From contig JAABSN010000096.1 of assembly GCA_011390385.1 (NCBI GenBank), positions 1-12,007 of the forward strand: 12,007 bases of DNA, given 5' to 3'. The notes beneath the pieces are model-generated. The model searched no databases, had not been told where the DNA came from, and saw only the letters and a list, made by a program, of their open reading frames with translations. The translations under genes and the position numbers were made by a program. Origin of the DNA: Thioalkalivibrio nitratireducens (lineage in GTDB: Bacteria > Pseudomonadota > Gammaproteobacteria > Ectothiorhodospirales > Ectothiorhodospiraceae). Positions 6,722-12,007 of this stretch are shown piece by piece (positions within the stretch are counted from its first letter, which is position 1; each line of letters starts with the position of its first letter).

Positions 6722-7812
6722 CCACGGGCATCTCTTCCGGGGCGCTCGTCACCGCTACAGGCGGCGACCGGTCGCGGCGGGCGCAATGGGCGCTCGTCGG
6801 CCTGGCTGCGGGCCTGGTAACGATCGCGACGATCGCCCTGGGTCAGGGCGCATTGCAGGTACCGCCGGGCGACGTTCTCCGCATTCTCGCCAGCGGACTC
6901 GGCCTCGTCGACGCGACCGGATCCGATCCGTACCAGACCTATGTGATCCTGCATCTGCGACTGCCTCGCGTGTTGCTGGCGGTCCTGGTGGGCAGTGCCC
7001 TGGCGGTCAGCGGCGCGGCACTGCAAGGACTGTTCCGAAACCCGCTGGCCGATCCTGGCCTGGTCGGTGTTTCGGCCGGTGCCGCGCTCGGGGCGGTCAG
7101 CGTCATCGTGCTCGGGGCGACAGTCCTCCAGGGGTTCACCACCTTGCTCGGAATCTACACACTGCCGCTCGCGGCATTTCTCGGGGGCCTCGCAGCCACC
7201 CTGCTCGTCTATCGGCTGGCCCAGCAGGGTGGCTACACCCCTGTCGCAACCCTGTTGCTTGCCGGCATCGCGATCAACGCTGTCGCGGGTGCCGGTACCG
7301 GCCTGTTGACCTTCATTGCCGATGACCAGCAACTGCGCTCGCTGACCTTCTGGACCATGGGCAGCCTGGGCGGGGCCACCTGGGCCAGTGTTGCGGCCGC
7401 GGCACCTTTGATCCTGCTACCGATGCTGGCCCTGCCGGTACTGGCGATGGCCTTGAACGCCTTCCTGCTTGGCGAATCGGTCGCCAGACACCTCGGCATC
7501 CGAGTCGAACACATCAAGATCCTGGTTGTGGTGCTTACCGCGATGGCGGTCGGAGCCGCGGTCGCCGTCTCGGGCATCATCGGTTTCATCGGACTGGTTG
7601 TGCCGCACCTGCTGCGCCTTCTCATCGGCCCGGACCATCGCTACCTGCTTCCGGGCAGCGCCCTGCTGGGCGCGTTATTGCTGCTGCTCGCGGACTTGCT
7701 GGCACGCAATATCGTGGCACCGGCCGAACTTCCCATTGGCCTGATTACCGCACTGGTTGGCGGGCCGTTCTTCCTGGCCTTGCTGCTACGCAGACGAGGA
7801 ATGTATTCATGA
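6718..7812 (+). CDS. hmuU: Haemin ABC transporter permease (FecCD/BtuC family)
   Basis: This 364-residue inner-membrane permease would form a homodimeric channel for haem with two HmuV subunits. It starts at GTG 6718, overlapping the hmuT stop by 4 nt (GTGA), which implies translational coupling. About 20 polar N-terminal residues precede roughly ten hydrophobic segments. Family hallmarks are 'LRLPRVLLAVLVGSALAVSG' and 'LQGLFRNPLADPGLVGVSAG' near residues 80-125, a coupling-helix region 'LGESVARHLGI' from L251 that would contact the ATPase, and 'GIIGFIGLVVPHLLRLLIGP' around V295-H297. 'ELPIGLITALVGGPFFLALL' lies at the C-terminus. Length and motif order are normal for the family. The B12 permease BtuC and siderophore permeases are close relatives; assignment to haem rests on hmuR, hmuY, hmuS and hmuT in the same operon. 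Confidence 0.92.
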   Translation: MTTGISSGALVTATGGDRSRRAQWALVGLAAGLVTIATIALGQGALQVPPGDVLRILASGLGLVDATGSDPYQTYVILHLRLPRVLLAVLVGSALAVSGAALQGLFRNPLADPGLVGVSAGAALGAVSVIVLGATVLQGFTTLLGIYTLPLAAFLGGLAATLLVYRLAQQGGYTPVATLLLAGIAINAVAGAGTGLLTFIADDQQLRSLTFWTMGSLGGATWASVAAAAPLILLPMLALPVLAMALNAFLLGESVARHLGIRVEHIKILVVVLTAMAVGAAVAVSGIIGFIGLVVPHLLRLLIGPDHRYLLPGSALLGALLLLLADLLARNIVAPAELPIGLITALVGGPFFLALLLRRRGMYS

Positions 7813-8627
7813 TCGAAGCTTCCGCAGTGGGTTTGCAGCGCAGTGGCAAGCATCTCCTGAGCAATGCCAACCTCCGGCTGAGTTCCGGCGAGTTCATTGC
7901 CATCGTGGGCCCCAATGGTGCCGGCAAGACCAGTCTTCTGCGCGTCCTCAGCGGCGAACAGGCGCCGGACACCGGAACGGTGCAACTCGACGGAACCGAC
8001 CTGCACCGCTGGTTTCCACGGCTGCTGGCTCGCCGGCGTGCAGTGCTGCCCCAGGAAACCCTGCTGGACTTTCCCCTAACGGCGCTGGAGGTCGTACTCA
8101 TGGGCAGGATGCCCCATGGGCGCAGTGCCAGAGACCGGCAGTTCGCGATGGAAACACTGCATCAGGCAGACGCCGCGCATCTGGCCCACCGAATCTACCC
8201 CACGCTGTCCGGGGGCGAGCGGCAACGGGTGCAACTCGCCCGCGTACTCTGCCAACTCCGGGATGATTCCGCCGCGGGACCGGGTTACCTGCTGCTCGAC
8301 GAACCGACCGCGGCACTGGACCTTGCACACCAGCACGCGCTGCTTCGTGCCGTGCGGGACCTCGTGCGCAGCGGTTGTGGCGCACTGGCGATCCTGCACG
8401 ACCTGAACCTGGCCGCCCAATTCGCAGACCGTATCGTGGTGATGGACACGGGCCGCATCGTTGCCGAAGGCGATCCCGAAACCATCCTGCATCCGACGCT
8501 CATCCGCGAGGTTTACCACGTCGACAGCATCGTCACGCGGCATCCGTGTCTGGCGGTACCCTATGTAATCCCGCTCCCCGAAACCAGCACCCACTTGCAG
8601 AACCGGACCGCCGCCGCCTTCGGGTAG
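7809..8627 (+). CDS. hmuV: Haemin ABC transporter ATP-binding protein
   Basis: This 272-residue cytoplasmic ATPase would energise HmuU. ATG 7809 overlaps the hmuU stop (ATGA). All ABC motifs are intact: Walker A 'GPNGAGKTS' (34-42), Q-loop Gln82 in 'VLPQET', signature 'LSGGERQRVQLARVL' (from L133), Walker B 'YLLLDEPTAALD' (from Y160; Asp164, Glu165) and H-loop His197 in 'LHDLNLAAQFADRI'. The short C-terminal tail 'PTLIREVYHVDSIV' is typical of HmuV/FecE-type ATPases. An insert 'RDDSAAGPG' between the signature and Walker B is common in HmuV proteins. It is the last haem gene, and no further co-directional frame follows closely, so the operon probably ends in the hairpin region downstream. Confidence 0.93.
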   Translation: MIEASAVGLQRSGKHLLSNANLRLSSGEFIAIVGPNGAGKTSLLRVLSGEQAPDTGTVQLDGTDLHRWFPRLLARRRAVLPQETLLDFPLTALEVVLMGRMPHGRSARDRQFAMETLHQADAAHLAHRIYPTLSGGERQRVQLARVLCQLRDDSAAGPGYLLLDEPTAALDLAHQHALLRAVRDLVRSGCGALAILHDLNLAAQFADRIVVMDTGRIVAEGDPETILHPTLIREVYHVDSIVTRHPCLAVPYVIPLPETSTHLQNRTAAAFG

Positions 8628-8693
8628 GCGTACTGACAAGGCGCTTGGTCGGCCGCGCGGATAACCCTCAACCGACACATCGTGGGTTCCAGA

Positions 8694-8740
8694 TCATTCG
8701 CTACAGGTCATGTTCACTGCCAACGGCAGCGAATGACCTG
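8694..8740. repeat. Two overlapping, mutually exclusive inverted repeats downstream of hmuV
   Basis: CAGGTCAT (8704-8711) pairs perfectly with ATGACCTG (8733-8740), with an inner CTGCC/GGCAG stem (8717-8721 with 8725-8729). Alternatively TCATTCGCT (8694-8702) pairs with AGCGAATGA (8728-8736). The two outer stems share bases 8733-8736, so only one can form at a time. No T tract follows, so this is not a classical intrinsic terminator. It could protect the operon's 3' end, act in Rho-dependent termination, or be a protein-binding dyad. Confidence 0.45.
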
Positions 8741-8786
8741 ACGGTCATGGCCGCGCCTACCACCCCGAAACATGAAAGAGGTAGGC

Positions 8787-8883
8787 GTAGGGTGTCAATG
8801 AGCGCAGCGAATTGCAGCGCTCGAGGCCCGGGGCCGGCCGGCGTGGGCTCGGTGCGGTTCGGCTTCGCCTCACGGCACCCTAC
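8787..8883. repeat. 97-bp palindromic interspersed element with GTAGGGTG/CACCCTAC ends
   Basis: The element is bounded by perfect 8-bp inverted ends, GTAGGGTG (8787-8794) and CACCCTAC (8876-8883). Inside, GGTGC (8851-8855) pairs with GCACC (8875-8879), with a nested GGC-ttc-GCC tip. The repeated GCGCAGCGA and TTCGCCTCACGG wording resembles the small GC-rich intergenic repeats (REP/MITE-like) I associate with gammaproteobacterial chromosomes. No open frame lies within it. Copy number cannot be judged from one window. Confidence 0.5.
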
Positions 8884-8916
8884 GCGGTTTCTTTCACGCC
8901 AAACAAAGTACTGCCG

Positions 8917-8946
8917 CCCCGGCAAATCACGCTTCGTGATCCGGGG
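8917..8946 (+). terminator. Strong hairpin between the haem operon and the GH13 gene, possible terminator
   Basis: CCCCGG (8917-8922) and CCGGGG (8941-8946) form the lower stem, and ATCACG (8926-8931) with CGTGAT (8935-8940) the upper stem, with a caa bulge and a ctt loop. It is followed by GGGTTTCTG, a weak T run on the + strand. It may terminate read-through from the haem operon, or be part of the neighbouring repeat element, whose end is 33 nt upstream. Confidence 0.4.
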
Positions 8947-9005
8947 GGGTTTCTGCACGCTGCACAGGTTCGTTATCCTTGCGCATCACGCATTTCGGAC
9001 CAACC

Positions 9006-10769
9006 ATGCTCTGCAAAAATCAATCCCGCGCTCCATTGCTTCCGCGCGGCGTCATGCTGAACGCCTATCCGGACAGCATCGGCGCAAAACTCGCTGATCT
9101 GGTCGCCTTGCTCAAGCGGCCCGAGTTCAAGGACGCGTTTTCGCTACTCTATGTCCTGCCGACCTTCTTCAATAGCGACCTCGATCGCGGCTTTTCGATC
9201 ATTGATTACGGGATCAACGAGGAACTGGTGCGGCCGCAGGATCTGGACGATCTCGACCGGCTCGGGATCCTGTTCAAGTTTGACCTCATCCTGAACCATC
9301 TTTCGGTGGCGTCGCCACAGTTCCGGGATCTGCTGGAGAAGGGAGACGCATCCGAATACAAGGATTTCTTCGTCGACTGGAACGACTTCTGGAGCTGTTG
9401 CGGCCAGCGCGGTGATGATGGCTTCGTGGTTCCGCACGACGAGCACCTCCAGAAGCTCTTCCTGCGCAAGCCCGGGCTGCCGATCCTGAAGGTCGCCTTT
9501 CCCGATGGTTCCGAGCGGCCGTACTGGAACACATTCTATCAGCAGGTGAGCTACAGACCCGTATCGGCGGAAGCGTTCACTGGCCTGAGCGGGGTCACAC
9601 ACGAAGGTGCCGCGCAGATCGCGTCCATGGTCAACACCGCGCTGCAGACCGAACCGGACATCGATGGCATCTATCTGGACGGCCACGACTATCTCCGCGA
9701 CGAGATACGCGCCATTCTGAAGGGACACCGCTTGTACCTGGGACAGATGGACCTGAACGCCCGTTCGGAGAAGGTCTGGGAGTTCTATGATCAAACGCTT
9801 CGGCAACTGCATGACTACGGCGCGAAAATCATCCGTCTGGATGCCTTCGCCTATCTGCACAAGGAGCCCGGTCAGGCCAATTTCTTCAACAAACCAGGTA
9901 CCTGGGAGTATCTGCGGCGGCTGAAGGAAATGGCCCGGAAGTACAACCTGATCATCTTTCCAGAGGTTCATGCCGAGTACGGCAAGGGGTTGCATCGCGA
10001 AGTCGCGCAGGAAGGATATCCGATCTACGACTTCTTCCTTCCGGGTCTGGTCATCGATGCCCTGGAACGCGGAACCAGCGTGCATCTGCTGCGCTGGGTC
10101 GACGAGATCAAGACCGAGCAACTGGAGACGATCAACATGCTCGGCTGCCATGACGGAATCCCCGTACTCGACCTCCGCGGTGCCGAATTCGACGGAGAAT
10201 ACCGTCCAGGCCTGCTCGGGGACGCCGAAATCGAGGCAGTGATGGATCGCATCATCGAACGCGGCGGCCGGGTCAAGAACCTGTATGGACCGGATGGCCG
10301 GAAGATCGCCTATTACCAGGTCAATGCCACCTACTACAGTGCCTTGGGCGAAGATAACCGTAAACTGCTACTGGCACGCGCGATCCAGCTGTTCATGCCG
10401 GGGATTCCGCAGATCTGGTACCTGGATCTGTTTGCCGGGCGTAACGACTATGCCGCAGCAGATCGCGGCGGCCCCGCGGGCCACAAGGAGATCAATCGGA
10501 CCAATCTCGACTTGGATGAAATCGAAACCCGGCTGGCCTGGCCGGTGGTACAGCAACAATTGGAGATGATCCGGCTGCGCAACCGATCGACGGCATTTCA
10601 AGGCGAGCTGACGGTTCACGCAACCGAATCCCACAAATTGCTTCTCAGCTGGCATCACCGCGACAGTACGGCCACGCTCGAGGCAGACCTGCGTAGTCTC
10701 CACTTCACGATCCGCGAGGAGACGGCCTCCGAAACCAGGACGGTGCTCTCGCATCCGTCTCCGGCCTGA
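9006..10769 (+). CDS. GH13 glycoside phosphorylase related to sucrose phosphorylase (GH13_18-like)
   Basis: This 587-residue cytosolic enzyme likely splits an alpha-glucoside with phosphate, or the reverse; the natural acceptor is unknown. 'LNAYPDSIG' near the start, 'IVNHMS'-type 'LILNHLS', 'LRKPGLP', 'IIRLDAFAY', 'IFPEVHAEY', 'GCHDGIPVLDLRG' and 'YQVNATYYSALG' follow Bifidobacterium sucrose phosphorylase throughout. By that comparison Asp279 is the nucleophile, Glu320 the acid/base and Asp383 the transition-state stabiliser. In the acceptor loop, 'LRKPGLP' replaces 'RPRPGLP', so sucrose may not be the substrate. About 65 residues (roughly 182-246) are inserted before 'GQMDLNARS'. ATG 9006 is preferred over the later in-frame Met17, with only weak GGA upstream. 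An in-frame extension to 8979 lacks family similarity. Glucosylglycerol or glucosylglycerate phosphorylase are alternatives within this family. It is probably a separate transcription unit from the haem genes. Confidence 0.8.
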   Translation: MLCKNQSRAPLLPRGVMLNAYPDSIGAKLADLVALLKRPEFKDAFSLLYVLPTFFNSDLDRGFSIIDYGINEELVRPQDLDDLDRLGILFKFDLILNHLSVASPQFRDLLEKGDASEYKDFFVDWNDFWSCCGQRGDDGFVVPHDEHLQKLFLRKPGLPILKVAFPDGSERPYWNTFYQQVSYRPVSAEAFTGLSGVTHEGAAQIASMVNTALQTEPDIDGIYLDGHDYLRDEIRAILKGHRLYLGQMDLNARSEKVWEFYDQTLRQLHDYGAKIIRLDAFAYLHKEPGQANFFNKPGTWEYLRRLKEMARKYNLIIFPEVHAEYGKGLHREVAQEGYPIYDFFLPGLVIDALERGTSVHLLRWVDEIKTEQLETINMLGCHDGIPVLDLRGAEFDGEYRPGLLGDAEIEAVMDRIIERGGRVKNLYGPDGRKIAYYQVNATYYSALGEDNRKLLLARAIQLFMPGIPQIWYLDLFAGRNDYAAADRGGPAGHKEINRTNLDLDEIETRLAWPVVQQQLEMIRLRNRSTAFQGELTVHATESHKLLLSWHHRDSTATLEADLRSLHFTIREETASETRTVLSHPSPA

Positions 10770-10809
10770 TCCACCTGAGCGGCCAATGACTCGCCGACGC
10801 TTCCTCGAA

Positions 10810-10847
10810 GCCGGTGCCCTCAATCGGGAAGTGACGGGGGCACCGGC
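10810..10847 (+). terminator. Stem-loop downstream of the GH13 gene
   Basis: GCCGGTGCCC (10810-10819) pairs perfectly with GGGCACCGGC (10838-10847) around an 18-nt loop, about 40 nt after the stop codon. No T tract follows, so it may protect the 3' end or assist factor-dependent termination rather than act as an intrinsic terminator. Confidence 0.4.
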
Positions 10848-11640
10848 AGGCGACGTCAAGGCGTCTGAGATGTGCTGGGCTGAGAACGCACACTGTTCTC
10901 GGCCGCGAGTTGCGGGATGCGCATCAGCCACATCTCGTAGAGCGACGCGAAGATCATGCAGCGTTACGAGCGGGCATCGAGCTTCTTCCACGCCTACCGC
11001 GCTTCCAAAAGCGGAGTGTGCGCGTCCATTGTATCGAGCCCAAGATCCTCCACACCCCATGCTCCAGCGTTCTGGCCAACCACTTGCGCACACGATATAG
11101 TCACCGTATTCAACCTTCGGGATTCGTTAATGTACTCAATCCCAAAAACCAACGGCCACGCACTGAACACGGCACTTTCCACCCAGACACATCGGTTGCG
11201 TGCGTTACCGCCATGCCGTAGCGCCGCCATTCAACAGCCCTGGGCGCTCGGAAGGTTGCCTTGTATCCTGTCCATACTGCAGCTGATCAGGGTCTGGCTT
11301 CAGACCTGCGGACATCGAACCCCCAAGCACCGAACCCCTGCGTGTCGAGCATCTTCCCGGTGCTCCCGACCTACGCGATGCCCATTTTTTCTCGCGCCAG
11401 CCATGCACAGGAATGGCCGTCGCCCGGCTTGGCGCCAGCAGACCCGGACCGGCGAACCCGATGGAACCGGCACATCCACCTATTGGCTCCGAATTGCCGC
11501 AACGAGCGCCCGCATTGCGGTAGACATCCTCCGATCCACAGTGGACTCAACACGGATCAATGGCAACAGAGGGGCGTGCGTTGGTTAGTGTATTCGGCGA
11601 ACCATGCGGTATTATCCCGCATCGACTCGCACCCATGACA
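10848..11640. other. Gene-free stretch, no recognisable coding sequence
   Basis: Several open frames of 60-210 codons overlap here on both strands, but none shows a ribosome site together with recognisable family motifs. Around 10870-11100 the minus strand reads like broken protein ('GVEDLGLDTMDAHTPLLEAR', stop, 'AWKKLDARS', stop, then 'FASLYEMWLMRIPQLAAE'), which could be remnants of a decayed gene. I do not recognise the family. No tRNA, insertion-sequence ends or repeats were found. Confidence 0.35.
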
Positions 11641-11859
11641 ATCCCATCCAACCACAGAGATCCAACACAACCGACAGTACCAGAGTCTACCCCAAAACCC
11701 GAACGCTACTACCATTCACCAGTTTTGGCCTCCGATCCGACAACCACTATTCACGACATCCATTCTCACATATACTTTCAAATCTTCCCTTCCCGGTGAT
11801 CCCCTCCCCCGCTGAAAGAAATTACATTCATCCCTATCCAACACACTATCTAATCGACC
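11641..11859 (+). other. C-rich, G-poor tract upstream of the SET-domain gene
   Basis: By hand count this roughly 219-nt stretch has about 84 C and only about 21 G on the + strand, and about 48% GC against about 60% elsewhere. No convincing gene lies in it. C-rich, G-poor, unstructured RNA is the composition of Rho-utilisation sites, and the tract also abuts the start of the SET-domain gene, so it may hold its promoter and leader. I see no strong -35/-10 pair. Confidence 0.4.
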
Positions 11860-12007
11860 ATGGTAATACCAAGCGTAAGAATGCTATGGATCTCCGACGA
11901 CAAGGGTTATGGTCTGTTCTCTACCGAACACATTCCAAAAGGAACGATTACTTACTGCCAGGATCCGCTCGACATCGTGATCAGGAAAGACGATGTCTCC
12001 AGATATC
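11860..12007 (+). CDS. SET-domain protein (putative lysine methyltransferase), 3' partial
   Basis: An open frame begins at ATG 11860, directly after an in-frame stop at 11851, and runs off the window after 49 codons. It reads 'MVIPSVRMLWISDDKGYGLF', then 'STEHIPKGTITYCQDPLDIV' and 'IRKDDVSRY'. The GxGLF(S/A)...I.KGT pattern is the opening of a SET domain, the fold that transfers methyl groups from S-adenosylmethionine to lysines. The catalytic NHxCxPN and C-terminal tyrosine motifs would lie beyond the window, so activity cannot be judged. The alternative start Met8 (ATG 11881) is equally plausible; neither has a good Shine-Dalgarno site. Codon use is more AT-rich than in the upstream genes, suggesting a different history. 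The frame is short here only because the window ends. Confidence 0.65.
   Translation, partial: MVIPSVRMLWISDDKGYGLFSTEHIPKGTITYCQDPLDIVIRKDDVSRY

Noticed and set aside
8645..8720. Possible tRNA (GGGTTCCAGATC resembling a T-arm)
   Set aside because: The T-loop consensus is broken (TTCC instead of TTCR), and no acceptor or anticodon stems can be built around it.
11300..11330. Reverse-strand GGGTTCGAT resembling a tRNA T-loop
   Set aside because: The flanking bases do not form the 5-bp T-stem and no cloverleaf is apparent.
11560..11799. 79-codon open frame in the C-rich tract
   Set aside because: There is no ribosome site or motif, and Pro/Thr/Ser/His richness is what random C-rich sequence would encode.

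Overview
The window is about 60% GC and looks like a gammaproteobacterial chromosome. The reasons are a 3' fragment of an mnmC-type tRNA-modification gene, a TonB/ABC haem-uptake locus under a canonical Fur box, and dispersed GC-rich palindromes between genes. No phage, plasmid, CRISPR, tRNA or rRNA sequence was recognised. Identifications are from motifs and remembered family features; no database search was run.

Layout: (i) 1-976, 3' part of an FAD-dependent oxidoreductase, most likely MnmC (the 5' part lies outside). (ii) 977-1460, an intergenic region with a promoter (TTGACT-16-TATCAT) overlapped by a Fur box, followed by a leader of about 236 nt with several hairpins. (iii) 1461-8627, six co-directional haem-acquisition genes: hmuR (TonB-dependent outer-membrane receptor), a lipoprotein made of two HmuY-like repeats, hmuS (cytosolic haem-handling protein), then hmuT, hmuU and hmuV (periplasmic binding protein, permease, ATPase). 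hmuS-T, T-U and U-V each overlap by 4 nt. (iv) 8628-9005, a gene-free stretch with three separate inverted-repeat structures. (v) 9006-10769, a GH13 glycoside phosphorylase related to sucrose phosphorylase, with an extra segment of about 65 residues ahead of the catalytic nucleophile. (vi) 10770-11859, about 1.1 kb with no convincing gene, ending in a strikingly C-rich, G-poor tract. (vii) 11860-12007, the 5' end of a SET-domain gene cut by the window edge.

The haem locus forms a complete route. Under iron limitation Fur would release the promoter. The surface lipoprotein and HmuR would capture and import haem across the outer membrane with TonB energy, HmuT would carry it across the periplasm, HmuUV would pump it inward, and HmuS would receive or degrade it. 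The two-repeat HmuY-like protein is the most unusual component. HmuY is best known as a single-domain haemophore of Porphyromonas gingivalis, paired with a receptor carrying YRAP/NPDL motifs; the receptor here has YRVP and NPDL.
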